Shown piece after piece: positions 1-12,200 of a DNA stretch of 64,000 bases (position 1 is the first letter of the stretch; each line of letters starts with the position of its first letter). The stretch lies in assembly GCA_902702965.1 (NCBI GenBank), contig CACRXP010000141.1, positions 766,613 to 830,612 of the forward strand, read 5' to 3'. The notes beneath the pieces are model-generated. The model saw only the letters and a list, made by a program, of their open reading frames with translations. It did not search any database and was not told where the DNA came from. The stretch comes from Spirometra erinaceieuropaei. Taxonomy: Eukaryota > Platyhelminthes > Cestoda > Diphyllobothriidea > Diphyllobothriidae. Both the position numbers and the translations under genes were made by a program.

Positions 1-1914
1 CTGCGGAACGCCGCTTTTTACTGGCACCCATTCGGATGTAGTGGCACCAACGATGACTTTTTGGAGCCTGCATGACAGGAAACTTTTAATCCAATTAAAA
101 ATGCTGCCCTGTATTCCACACTCCCAAATCTTCTGTAGCAGTCGTCCATGAGGAACGCTATCAAACGCCTTCTTAAAGTCAAAGAAGATGACGTCCACTG
201 GACGGCCCTGATCTGTGGCTCTTGTCCACTTTTCCTGAGAGTAAAGACTGCTTGTAAGACAGGAGTGACCACGACGAAATCCGTGCTGAGCAGCACATAA
301 CAGGTCCCTCTGCTCCAGATACGACATTAAATGCCCTTTAATAAGTCGTTCCATTACCTTGCATAGAATGCAGGTTAAACTAATAGGACGGTAGTTTTCG
401 GGTTCCAGTCTGGATCCTCCTTTATAGATTGGAGAAATATGGGCCGTTTTCCACTCCTCTGGCAGTTCGGCTTCTTCCATGGACTTTCGAAATATCATGG
501 ACACCGGCTCACAGAGTACATCAGCTAATTCTCGGAGGACAAGTGGATGAATTCCATCTGGACCAGGTGATTTGGCAGGTTTCACCCGGCGTAGTTCGGT
601 CCTTATCAACGTAGGTGAGAAGAAAAGATTGTCTTCCAATGCAGGACAGGAGGGATATTGTCGTTGGTCTACATATGGCATGGCAGGAGGGTTTGTGTCA
701 TGAGTGAATACCGACTGAAAGAAATTGGAGAAGGCTGATGCTTTCAGGTGGTCATCCGTCTCAATTACTCCGTTTTGGGATCTTGGCGCTGGAATCGGTT
801 CACGATTGCTCTGTCCCTTACGTATGTAACTATAGAGGATTTTAGGATGCTCCAAGGAATTTTGTAATATGCACAGCTCATAGTTGCTTCGAAGTCTATG
901 AGCCTCGCGTTTACACGCATTCCGCTGTCGCTTGTATTCCGTCAGGTCTTCAGGACTTTCTGTTTGTCGATAGCGTCTCCACACTTTATTTCTCCTCTTA
1001 AACGCGGTTTGAAGTTTCCGGTTTATCCACGGCGGACGGTTGCTAGTTTTCTTTCGTCTGAGTGGACAGTTCATATCAACGATTCTTTTGACCAGTGAGC
1101 TGAACGTGCTCCAATAGTCATTAACTGTTCCTTGTAATGTGGTTGTCCACGGTATTGCTGAGGCTTGCGTTCGCATGCTAGAAAAATCCCCCTTCCAGAT
1201 ATTTGCCTGTAATTGTTCAGGTGAATTAGGCTGGGAGAACATGGAATACTCGAAGAGCATCACAATATGATCACTAGCACCAATTGGCGGGAGATCTTGT
1301 ATATCCAGCACACTCTCCTCATCTCGAGTGAGCACCAGATCGAGGCAGTTTGAACGTTGCCCTTCCCTAACACGTGTTCCGAGAGTTACATTCTGGAAAA
1401 GTAGTTTTTCTGCTGCCAATTCAAGCAAATGTTGCCCGAATGTGTTCGATGGACCCGCAACCGTCCAAGCTTGCCAGTCGATATTGGGGGCGTTAAAGTC
1501 CCCTACAATAAGGACGTCTCTGTTCGAGCAGGTCTTGCTCAGTTCCCTTAGGAGAAGGCTATCGTGTTCGGAAATCTGGTTTGGGGGACGATACACAACT
1601 GCAAACGCCAGCGGCCTGGCATATTTGGTGGAGATAGTTAAAGATAGGAATTCGACTTCCGCTGTTGTTGTTGGATTATGCTCGGGGACCACGGTTAGGT
1701 TGTAGCTAACATAGACAGCGACCCCTCCTCCTCGGCTTCTCCTGTCTCTTCTGAACAGTTGGTAGCCTCTGAGGGATACCTCATGGTCTCCAATAGCTTC
1801 AGAAAGCCATGTTTCTGTCAAGGCGATGATATCTGGCGTGTGCTCGTCGATCAGAGTCCTGAGTTCATCCATCTTGTTAAACAGGCTCTGCACATTCGAA
1901 TACAGCACCTTTAG
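1..1914 (-). CDS. CR1-like non-LTR retrotransposon ORF2: endonuclease-reverse transcriptase (partial, runs off window)
   Basis: Reading from 1914 down to 1 gives one uninterrupted frame (open from 2166) that leaves the window without a stop. The N-terminal part is an APE-type endonuclease: start LKVLYSNVQSLFNKMDEL, then LTETWL, RRDRRSRGGGVAVYV, IVGDFNAPNIDW, and GASDHIV near 1270. A linker follows, then the RT fingers (KSPGPDGIHP near 560, ENYRPISLT near 385) and palm (QHGFRRGHSCLT near 275, FDFKKAFDSVPHGRLL near 170, VPVKSGVPQ at the edge). The enzyme would nick target DNA and copy element RNA. The first AUG in this frame is at 1872-1870, inside the endonuclease start, so initiation is unclear. 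The lack of stops suggests a young copy. Clade assignment (CR1/Jockey group) is from motif recognition only. Confidence 0.9.
252..347. repeat. 96-bp perfect direct repeat, copy 1 (inside the RT)
   Basis: The 96 bases here are identical to 2722-2817. In this copy they sit in their natural place in the RT palm, encoding on the minus strand the stretch from LIKGHLMSYLEQRD to RRGHSCLT. Both flanks differ from those of copy 2. Confidence 0.97.
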
Positions 1915-2721
1915 TGTCCGTCTTCTCGGGGGGAACTGGCCCTGATTACAAAGGGGGTTAGCCACAGGAGCGATCGTTTGATCTGTATTATCTTGCCTTC
2001 CTTTATTTTCAACCCCTTCTCCCCCTCTTCTGTCCTTCTTTTCAGTTCTGTCCAGAGCTCCCTCATCTTGTGTCTTTCTGTCGGTTCGTAATCCGGCTGA
2101 AAAAACACTTCCATATGCGAATGACGAAGGGCCATCCTCCCTTCCAGGAGATGTGAGGCCTGGGCTTCATTTGCAAGAATAATTTTAAGAGGCCTTGGTA
2201 ATGCACGCGACGCATCTGCGTTTCCTAGACGGAAAGCTTTGTGCACGGTAACACATTCTCCGTCCTGAAGGACGGCATTTGAATATGTTTGAAAGAGGTT
2301 GAGATCGTGTTCGATTCTTTCTTTTGCAGTCGAAGAATTGGACTCAGGAGCTCCCTTTATGACGATGTTTCGTTTTCGGTAAAGATGCCTGTCTGGAAGA
2401 AAGTCCCTACGTTTATTTTTACACGCACGTTCAGCATTTCGCCAATTTCCGTTGTCATCGTTTGACTCAGAGACAGCTGTGATGGCGTAGCTACCCCAGG
2501 GTTCCTCACCAACCGAGTCGTGCGATACATCCTTCGGCAGTGTGGTATTTGCTGGCATTGTGTGTGGACTCTGCTCTCTCGTACGAACAGTCTGACCTTC
2601 TTTTTCTTTTCGGGATGCCCCGGGGCGCTTCTGCGTTTCCTGAGATCCCTCTCTGTCGTTCTTTTCTTGCACAAGAGGTCGGTTCTCAGTTGTGATTTCT
2701 TCCTTAGACGGGCAGTCTTCT
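1911..2721 (-). CDS. CR1-like retrotransposon ORF1 protein (5'-truncated)
   Basis: This frame ends with TAA at 1913-1911 and is open up to the junction at 2721/2722, where element sequence is replaced by a duplicated RT fragment. It has a charged N-terminal part rich in Lys, Glu and Arg, then RKRNIVIKGAPES near 2370, resembling the RRM-like fold start of L1/CR1 ORF1 proteins. A C-terminal basic region follows with MALRHSHMEVFFQPDY and RHKMRELWTELKRRTEEGEK. ORF1 proteins of this type bind element RNA and form the RNP. The ORF overlaps the ORF2 open frame by about 250 nt in a different frame. The true start codon is missing because of the truncation; the Met at 2768 lies in the foreign 96-bp repeat. 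Confidence 0.75.
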
Positions 2722-2817
2722 TTGTAAGACAGGAGTGACCACGACGAAATCCGTGCTGAGCAGCACATAACAGGTCCCTCTGCTCCAGATACGACATTAA
2801 ATGCCCTTTAATAAGTC
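2722..2817. repeat. 96-bp perfect direct repeat, copy 2 (5' edge of the CR1-like element)
   Basis: An exact copy of 252-347, placed upstream of ORF1 where no RT sequence belongs. Left of it is ORF1; right of it (2818 on) is sequence with no element similarity that I can see. Explanations include a 5'-end rearrangement during insertion, template switching to another element copy, or an assembly join through a roughly k-mer-sized overlap. Confidence 0.97.
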
Positions 2818-3233
2818 ACCACAATAGTTCCCCCACACGTACGTATGCTTTCTCGCAGGCTCCCAATGCAAAAAAGGTGCCGATGTGCAAACGGTTTGTT
2901 CGTTATAATGGTGAAGAACAGGCTGTCAGACTTTCAGGAGTTGCTTAACCCAACCCTCATTGACATTAAGTTCAAGATGAAAAAGGAAAGGGTACGGAAG
3001 CTGCTCTCTCCTTGACATTCTGAAGATGCGGAAACTCAACGCAAACTATGCACTACAGTGTACAGAAAGGCGACTAATACAACCCCGATCCTCAGATAGT
3101 ACAGCAACCAAGTGGCATCTCACATGCGCGGTTGTTTTAAGGCATTTTTTCTAATGAAAAAAGGCCAATGCATAGACAATGAGGAGCGAGTACAGATACT
3201 CGCTTGTCTACGGCACCAGTTAACAAAGAACGG
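2818..3233. other. Unassigned spacer
   Basis: Between the CR1-like element and the first foldback. I see no coding exon, recognised repeat or RNA gene. Confidence 0.4.
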
Positions 3234-3459
3234 CTTGAAGAAGGAGAAACGATCGCCGGGACAAGAGCTTTATTAGCCTGGCGTTTCGGATTCCTACTCG
3301 AATCCATCATCAGAGATAAAAGAGCAGAAACGGGTGGTTGTTGCAACCACCACAACCACCCGTTTCTGCTCTTTTGTCTCTGATGATGGATTCGAGTAGG
3401 AATCCGAAACGCCAGGCTAATAAAGCTCTTGTCCCGGCGATCGTTTCTCCTTCTTCAAG
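3234..3459. mobile_element. Hammerhead-type foldback element, copy A
   Basis: Two arms of about 107 bp (3234-3340 and 3353-3459) are inverted copies with one obvious mismatch (GATAAAAGAG against GACAAAAGAG). A 12-base spacer separates them. Each arm carries the same ribozyme-like layout reading outward: CTGATGA (3380-3386 on plus; complement at 3307-3313), T, stem II GGATTC/GAATCC, GAAA (3406-3409), then GCC where a cleavable hammerhead needs GUC. Similarity to the other copies continues beyond the right arm to about 3510 (AGACTACTCCCTGGGACTCG, then TTCGCTTCTATTGGCAA). The unit resembles Penelope-element hammerhead sequences. Confidence 0.85.
3376..3417 (+). ncRNA. Hammerhead-ribozyme-like motif, copy A right arm (cleavage site lost)
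   Basis: Stem I strand GTCT (3376-3379) and AGGC (3414-3417) can pair with one G-U wobble. CTGATGA and GAAA are intact and stem II is perfect, but the NUH triplet reads GCC. The missing U at position 16.1 should abolish cleavage. The left arm has the same change, so both arms look inactive. Confidence 0.6.
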
Positions 3460-5149
3460 ACTACTCCCTGGGACTCGGCTCTTCGCTTCTATTGGCAAAG
3501 AACGGCTACCAATACTGCTTCTTTATGATCCAACAGAGAACAAACAAAATGGAACCACCTAAGATCTGGCCTTGCCTACCGCATCATGAGAAAATTTTGA
3601 ATCCACCAGCAGCGTGCCACGGTTGTTCTTGCCAGACCAGAACGCATAACGACTCAGTCCACGAATACGCGAACACAAACGAGCAGTTCACAGGGGAAAT
3701 TCGCTATCCAAAGTCGCTGGTAGCGTCCTTAAGAAAGACCACTTGTTGAACCACACAGACGACTAGTAGGACTGGCCACTAACAGTACAGGGGTGGGGCA
3801 GCCGGAGGACTTAGTTTCTGGCATAAAATTCGCAAACTGACCTATCTGGTTCGCGTTGCGCGCGTAATGTCAGATGTCGTGGGCCAAGAGCACAAGCGTT
3901 TGACGCGCAATGGGGAAAGGAGAAGGGCTGCAGTCATATAAACTCTTGGTAGGCCGTTTACAGTTGGAAACATCTCAACTTATCTTCGGAGATGGAAGGA
4001 ATAAGTAACTATAATCCCACTTTAAACCAACGCAATAAGTACAATTACTTTGTTTTGACCCAAATGCGAGAAATTCAGCGACCTGGGCGAGATCCGAAAC
4101 CAAGAAAACAAGGGGAAAGTTTGAGTACAGCCAACGTCCTACCTATCTTAACTACGAGGTCCCACCGAAAGCCGTGAGTTTAATCACATTTGGATCGAGT
4201 TACACGCCCAGCCTTCTGCAATGTACGGAATCCACCGGATCTGATACAGTATGCTGATTACCCAGACAGGGTTTTCTAAGTAATCCACATAGAATCCATC
4301 AGATGGCTACCAGGACCATATTATCAATACTTAGTAATTATGGCAGATTTCAGTTGGTTTCTGAGGGTTCTAGGTCTTTGCTTGAGTGAGTTAATTGGTC
4401 TCGCATGGAGGCTTTGGTGCATTTTCCTGGAATTAGTCGAGTCATCCAAAACAGCTGTTATATTCCTCTTTTTAACAGATAAAATCACAAAGCTATTTCA
4501 CAGTTTTAGAATTTTAAGTGCCTTGTTCTTCTTCTCCAGAGGATCCGAGAAACGTTTGCTTTGGTTTACGAGGACGTGGAATATTTCATGTTTCATTTTC
4601 TATAACACATGCCTTTCTAATGGAAATAAAAGATTCACCTGTGTATCACTGATAGAAAATTAGGAGTCTTGGAGTGCTGCTAAGGTGCAGAATGTGGATC
4701 GACATATCTTACTAGTGCGTACTGGAAAGCCCATTTGAAAGGTCGTTTGCGCATTCCGATCTGGACTAGTCTCTTCCTTCTCATCGGATGGAGAAAATCT
4801 CGCTGACTTCTTATTTTATATTTTACTGTTTTTTTTTTCAAAACTGCTGAGACTATTCGTTATCGATGAATTTGGAACCGAGCATGCCTCCTCATTCATA
4901 GTGGAACTCTAGTCTCTCACCGCTCAGAATTGGCAACAAGTTACGTGGGTTCGATTTTTCCAAAGGGTCTTATGCTCTACCAAGGTAAAAAAAATTGGCG
5001 CGACCAGCTATCTGAATCCAAGTATTTTACATAGTACATGAGTCTGCCGACATTTCGCACTGAGAATGCATTGACTGACGGAGTATGCATTGCAGTGAAC
5101 TAGTCAAACGATGTTGCTGACACTACTTGCAGCCCCTTTCGCTCGGATG
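3460..5149. other. Region without a recognised gene
   Basis: A downstream flank of the receptor gene. The longest frame (4340-4663, plus, 107 codons, hydrophobic) has no recognisable domain and no supporting splice sites, so I do not call it a gene. I looked here for the receptor's last exon (M4) on the minus strand and did not find a convincing one. Confidence 0.35.
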
Positions 5150-5317
5150 TAGGAATAGAGGGGCGATCACCGATCGTTCTTACGGAACTCACTCGTTCCG
5201 TTATGCCTTACGGGCTCTCTCTCGAGCCCAACCAGCAGCCACACAGCGGCGCATGGTATAGGCAGAATGGCATTACCGGTATTGTCTCCCTTGTCTTTGT
5301 CGATAATACCATTCTGC
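5150..5317 (-). repeat. SINE-like repeat with short inverted ends, copy 1 (centre deleted)
   Basis: On the minus strand GCAGAATGGTATTATCG and its inverted partner GGTAATGCCATTCTGC sit about 20 bases apart. They are followed by GCCGCTGTGTGGCTGCTGG and CGAGTGAGTTCCGTAAG. The same order occurs at 51393-51725, where a tRNA-like segment lies between the inverted ends; here that centre is missing. Confidence 0.6.
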
Positions 5318-6120
5318 AAATAGATTTCGTGTTAAGAATGTTGTCTACTTTGTTTGAATTTGTTTGCGTCGCGAGCACTCCCATTGACCTCTTCTTAGTT
5401 CTCAGCGTGAAGAGGTTCACCCCACACTTTTTCACAGTAAGCTGGGCAAAAATTGCCCTTTTTATCGTGAATCCTGTCATCGTGAGCAGTCCGAATTACC
5501 GTACACAATGCAACAATCGCGTTAAAGCAGCTCTCTGAATACAAAAGGAAGGGCTTGTTTCAGTAGATACCACCAAACTTACTGATTGTTGATGTCTGCA
5601 AAAAAGCCATTGGAATTGAGACCGTCGACTTTTTGTTGTAAGAATGAAGTGAATTCGGGGGGCCCATGCACGTAGAAGGCCAGGTTGAAAAGATTTTGGA
5701 CCGGACTTAGCTAAAAGTGCAAGATACAAGTAACATTTTCTTCATCAGACGTAATCTGCGGTTGGTATCTGAAAAATACCCTAAAAATACAACCTTGGGT
5801 TGTCTGCAGTAAGCGTCGTAGTTTGCGGTGGGAAACATTAGCATTTTTAAGGGTCGTTTCCAACATGAATGCGCCGGAAAACTCGTCCACCCGTCTTAGA
5901 ATCTTCCACAGTCTCCAGGAGAGAACTCCACCCAAACAGGTAAGCGTAACAGTCTATCGTGAAAGGGTAATTATAAACTTTTTCGAGAAGGCTGAATTGT
6001 CAGGTAAGGAAAACTATGGAAATACTCAAGTCTATGACACACCAGTCAAGTTCTGGTTGGTCCTCTAAGTTGTGTACTTTTAGCACCCATAGGCCACCTG
6101 CTGGCTGCAATCGTACTTAC

Positions 6121-6210
6121 CGAGTAACAAAACGCATAGACAGTGTGCAACGGTAGGGCTGCTTTGTAATGCTTGTATCGCCTGCGAACCTAACACACTT
6201 CAGCAAGGCA
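6121..6210 (-). CDS. iGluR exon 14: S2, late segment
   Basis: Acceptor ATCAAAAAG|TGCC (an alternative is CTGAAG|TGT at about 6198), donor ACTCG|GTAAGT. It encodes KCVRFAGDTSITKQPYRCTL then SMRFVTR, resembling the S2 end where a Cys is followed by '..vG......Yg.al.kgSp'. The donor is phase 2, so at least one more exon (rest of S2, M4, tail) should follow at lower coordinates; I did not find it. Confidence 0.55.
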
Positions 6211-9200
6211 CTTTTTGATTGTGGAAGGCGAAAAGTGCACTCGGGAGGACTTTCAAGCAGACTTGATTTGACATACAGTATAGTATTAGATAAGTCGAAG
6301 TGAATGAAGTACATTGTTTCGGCAAAGGGACATGATCATATGGTTCAGGGGACCGAACCAACTGGGTCTGAGAGCAAACCTTCTGTCTATCCAAAATTGC
6401 GGCCGCGAAATGACTAGGAGACGATGGCAAATGAGCCACAGCCTGCTACCCAGTCTCAGTTTTCTTCGCCGTACGATAATTTTAAATACGTTTGCTCAGA
6501 GGTAAACCCCTGTCTAACCGCGCCGGATCCCTTTACTCGGCAAAGGTCGGGAAAAATAATCCCAAAACAAATCGGCACTCACTAATCCACGACTGAAATC
6601 AGGTTTCAAAGTCATAAATTTAAATTATTCAAGGGTTTGTCTTTTGCCTGATTTCTCGTCGAACAGGAGGCCATTTGTGTTAATGTTTAGAATGCAATCG
6701 TTTAGAGATGTCACTTAAAGTTCGTTAGTAGAATTGGCAGAAAAAGTATCATACAAGGTCTACCTTTTTCAAATAACACTGAGTTTTCAATAAATAGGCG
6801 GCTTCGAAATTGCTCAAAACTCCAACCCAAGTTGAATCTGCCTGAACTCGCTGTGATAACGCATCGACACTGTTAACGAGCATTTGATCTGGCCAGGACG
6901 TACTCGCAGCGTTATACAGGTTCCCCAAAACGCCTCCGTCCGAGCTCTAGAGGGGAAAAAATCAAGGGGGGGGGGGGGCAGTGAGAACAGAGGAAGAGCA
7001 AGAGATGGAGCGTGCCATAAATTTCACATCCCGAATTTCGGAAATCCTCTTTCTTAAACTGAACTAACTGTTCCAATGAATGAAGTGCCACACAGCCGGG
7101 CGGGGAATGCCATTAAACTGCGGTATTCAGCCTTTTCCTCTGCCATTAGGCACATGCGCTATGTGCAGTGTGGTGGCAGAGTGCTCCGATGACGCTACGA
7201 GTTTCTGGGTCGTGTCACAGCTGCAAGGTCACGCTGACTCCGTCTTCTACGTGCCAGTCGATGCAGGTGCACGCCGCGCGTCCAACAGCTGTTAAGGCGC
7301 TCACGCATTCATCGACTGAAGTGCTCCTGACGCAAGTCTGCGCTATGCAGACCACAAACCCTCACCCGGCAGTCCTTCCACCACGGACGATGAGGATCAC
7401 TCCTGCGCGTGAATTTGATTATAACGAACTCTTCTCACGCCCATCGTGCTTAAATGGTAGGACGAGGACACGCCAACTGGGGATGGGGTTGGACATATTC
7501 GCAGACATGGCCTAAAGTTGTCATCTAAACTGCAAACATTGGACTCGGATCCCACAGAAGAGAGAGGCACCGTAAAGGATACCTCATGGCGGAACCATTG
7601 CAGTTCGAACCTTGGTCAACGGGAGGACCGGGATATCCCGTCAGCTAGCAAACTTTCAAGCCACGACCTTAGTGTGGCGTAATAATTTCCGGCGCGTCAC
7701 TTTTACTTACATGATGAGTTCGCCGAATTCCTCGAGGCAGGGCACCTCAGTATCCACCCGCCCAACGTACCGATGGATTTCTGAATCATACAGCAGACTG
7801 GGGATGAACTTGAGCACAGTGACTAACACAGACCTAACAAAGGCAAGATAAAATATGCCAGCGGGGCCACGTGTTCTCGTTTTGGTCTGGAGCTAAGACG
7901 CTGACTTTTCACAATCTGTGTGCTCTCGCCCGACAAGAACAGTCCACTTGATTTATTATCTCAGGCTTATGGCGCGTGACCACGCTGTCGTAGTGGGCAG
8001 CAATGGATGTTGCACCAAAGTGCTATCACCAGTCCGAGATTGTTAAAATCGAAGGTCAGTCAAAACGATGTCTAATTCCTGTTTGATTGCTACCCAAATG
8101 ACGGTCCGATCTTCATAAATGATGATATCCACCGTGTATCTCACAACAGAGTCGGCGCGGAGATGGTGACCTGCGCAACCTTTAGTTCATAGTGATAACG
8201 GACGTATGCTACGCATGTCACACCCTCAGCTCCCTTAGCCAACTGGGCCCAGTGTCGAAAAGACCGGAGGCCAGTTCGGTCCCAGTCCCCGACAAAGCTG
8301 TATAACTCATATACGGATGCCACACACGCTCCATCAGTGTAGGATGGATCAGGCTTCCACAAAAGCACAGAAGGGTGGCTCAGATCCCATGTCAGTGAGA
8401 ATGTCATAAGGTCCTCATTCAGAAGGTACCACTGCAGCTCTACCTCCCGTCCCGAGAAGAGAGTCCAGCTAATCCGTCAGTTGAAAGCTTCCCGAGGCAC
8501 GGCCTTTAACGCATCACGATAGTTTCGAAGAGCACTAGATTGTTTTAGGTGTGGGATATGCGCTGAATGCGTGAGAGCGGAGACCCCAGAGCCAACCCCA
8601 CTCATCTTTCGCCAGAAACCAGTCCATTGTTCGGGTCCGTCGACCACCTGCTGAGCAGACTGGACACACGTGGAGCTAAAAAGCCTGTCTGCGCGTACCA
8701 CACACGACCTGCCCACCACATTACAAGTCAGGTTTTCACAAAAGGGGTGGAGCTATCCAAATATTCGCTAACGGTTGTGCCTATTGGCCTACTACTTAAG
8801 GCCTCTATTTTACACGAACTTTTGCTTTACACTGTACTTTTACGGCATTTTGCCATGGCACCGGTCTTTAGTTAGTCTAAAAATGCCGCTGTACTGTGCG
8901 GAAGAGGAGAATTTCAGTGGGTGTATGATCGTATTCCAGCTTAGTAGAACGATCGTCGTATAAAATATCTGCATCTGCGACATCTGATAAGCGCGTATGA
9001 GGGCCTTGAAAACGGTCGACGCCAATGGTAGACAGGTGCACAATTTCAATTAAAATTGTATAAATTATGGGTTCTTACCCTGGCCAGCCAGTAGACCGAG
9101 CTGTTTTGAAGGAAGAACCACCGGTAGCCTTGGGTATTAGTCAGGAGGTCCGTTAGTGAGTTAAAATAGACGTCGGTTGTATGCGTAACCAACCTCTGGG

Positions 9201-12200
9201 CAGAAAGCATGGCAGCGAAGGAGACGACCAGGAGTATCGCACTGAGCCAGTAGGACTGATATAGAACTCGAATGGATGGCATCTTTGGCTTCAGAATCAG
9301 CTAGTACACGCAAGGTCGGAAAAGGATAGGAAAGGGAGTGATTTAAAAACTGTTTGATGGAACTAACTCTTGATTGTACGCAATGTTCATGGCTGAAAGC
9401 AGACATAGTTACATAAAGACAGTGCTACTAGTTGACGTCTACGATTTATGATGTAGCTTTTGTGAGATGTCATATTGGCTTCCTAGTTATAAGCCCACTG
9501 TTTATTGTGTAACACTCGAAAAAAGTCGTATGTGCAGGCAGTCTATACGTGAACGCCGATTTACTCTAGTCTGAATTCGGACTTTCATATCAGTTACGCA
9601 TTCAATTGAACAAAAGAGAGGATTGAAAATAAAAGTCCCTGATAAAATTAGTACCAACACGAGGGCACTGTTTTCAGAGTTAGGGGTTCTGCCAAGGAAA
9701 CTCTGAAGGACGATAAGAAGGAGTTGAAACGGAAAGTCGGTGGTTTACTTTTTCTTTGGTTTAATGTAGATGCAAAATGTATGTCAAGTATGAGTGGAAA
9801 AATCTAATAAAAACGCATGAAGACTTTTGATAAACAGTCGCTCAGTACACTTAGAACAAGTTATACGCCAGCCAACAGTCAGACCTAGCATGAACGGCCT
9901 TAGCCTACGCGGTGATCCGCACTAACACAAGGAATTCACATTAGCCACTGCTACTGGGCATATGACTGCTGAAAACTCTGAAGCAGGGTTCATGACTCCG
10001 CCTCTGCAGGTGAAATTATGTGCACAAGCACTTTAAGCCTGTCTGGAAACTCATGTTTTAGGTAGGACCTAAAGGAGCAGATGAATAAAATTTGCCAAAC
10101 CTCTAAGGAAAGTAGAAAGATTTCCCTTGTAATCCTGTTATTGTGTACACTCGGAGAGGGTATGAAAAAAACGAAGGACCCGTCGAAAGTTTAGAAATGT
10201 ACGCTTCAATTTTCAGGGTCTTAGCAATATGTGTTTGTTAGTCAAAGCTACTCTGAGGTGTGATTGATGTGGTGCAGGATGGACCAAGGCAGATTGTCTC
10301 GATACTACCACACCGGTGAGGGAGGAGGGAAGGATAGATGGAATAAGGATTTTCTAGAGAGGAGATCTTGGATAGTGGTCTGTGGAAAGAACCGGCATCA
10401 TGTCTTCGCCATAATTCGATGGGTTGGAAGGGAAGGTGGCCGATGAGATGCAACCGGAGGCCTTACAATGTGCACTTGGGTCGATATTACAATAGACGCA
10501 ACTCCCTTTGGAGCGTTAGGCGTCTAACTTTTCTCGATGGTTAGGTGAGGCCTGTACAGATAACTCCCTGATTAATGAGATATTACGAAAGAACGACAGA
10601 CTGGGGTTGTGCCTGCTGAGAGCCTACTTATGTTAATCAAAGCATTTCCTAGGGCGTAGACTTCTGTGGCCATCATGAAAATAGGAGTTACTGACTAAAA
10701 GTGCGCGGTGAATAACACTGTTTTGGGGCTCAGGTATCGCAGGAGCACTAACGTCATTATCCTTAAAATATCCAGACGCCAACAAGAAAATCTTTCAATT
10801 ACTAAGGAACGGTTTTTGCTTTAAAATCTAGGACTTCAAGTCTTCTGCAAACAAGTCCCGTTGCATATTATCATTGTTAATTACCATTGGTTCATTCTGA
10901 CTGTCGAAACAAATTTCTAAATTTCTGCGCCAACAGCTCCGACATGTACTTTTCACAATCTCGGTACTCTCTATGATTTACCGATATCACTACGGACGCT
11001 CTGTCAGCAGGGAACCCAGGTGTTAGATGGGAAGTCAGCGATCCGACTCAGCATAGTGTCGAAGACTTCTTTGTTGTATCAGTTTCTTTGCCTACTATGG
11101 CCGCCAAGTAAGTCATAATGACTGTTTCATTTGTAAGCGTCCACGAACTCGCTCAAACTGCCTTGATAAAGAAACTGGCTGGAGGTGAGCTGCTACCAAG
11201 ATTCACGCACATGGCGCGCCAGCCACACGACTGAATGATGGCGCGCCTCATGGACAATGGAACATTCTCAGAAGCAGTCGTAGTGACCACTGGAGTGAAG
11301 TCGGGTTGCATACTCGCCCCTTCCGGACGCCTACCGACATGAGCGTCGTGAGACCATCATCGTCGACAGGATGGACGACCGAATTCTGCAACCCTTCACG
11401 CGGACATCAATAACCACTGCCAATGCACTCCTTTTAGTTGGCAACCGTGCACTTAGTGCCACGAGAGAAACAACCACGAAAAGAGGCATGGAACCCTTCG
11501 CCTCCAGCTGCGCCGATTTTGGACTGAGTATCAGTACGGACAAAACAGCGGTCATGTGCCAACCAGCACAAGAGGAGGAACACATGAAGTTCAGTATTAA
11601 CAGGAATGGCGCTGGACTCGGATTGGCGGACAAGTTCATGCATCTAGACAGCACATTTTCACGGAATGTAGGAATCAACGACGAAGTGGTTCACCGGATC
11701 CCTCGAGCGGGGCAGGTATTTGGCTGGCTAAAGGCCTCCGTCTGGAATCTCCTAGGACGTCACACTAACGCCAAACTTGAGGTTTGCGGAAGAGTAGTCC
11801 TAATTAAATCACTCTGTGTGGCAGAACCATGGACCGTCCACGCCAACCAAGACAGGAATCTAAATCACTTCTGCCTCAGCTGTTATCGAAGAATACCGAA
11901 GTTGAGGCAGCAGGACAGGATGCCGAACATGGAGTCTTGAGACGCACCAGAATCCTCCGCATCCGAGCCATGCTGAGGCAATTGCAACAGCGCTGGACCA
12001 ATCATTTTGTGAGGAGAGGCGACGATAAATTACCCAAGCGACTCTTCTAAGGCGACATCACCACGGCTTATTGCTGACAAACGACGTTACAAGGGCGCCC
12101 TTCAGACTTCCCTTAGAAGATCCACAAATCAATCCGGCGATCTGTTTGTGAAGCGTGTTCCCGGATCCTTCTCGGTATGGCGCCTCCGGTACTAGGACAC

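Noticed and set aside
429..1705. Plus-strand open frames at 429-614, 898-1098 and 1328-1705
   Set aside because: They are antisense shadows of the intact endonuclease-RT frame on the minus strand.
4340..4663. 107-codon hydrophobic plus frame as a membrane protein gene
   Set aside because: No recognisable domain, no splice or start context, and in AT-rich DNA such frames arise by chance.
11371..11940. 189-codon plus frame as a host gene
   Set aside because: Its residues match the RTE RT C-terminal half (STDKTAVM, HLDSTFSRN), so it is a transposon relic.
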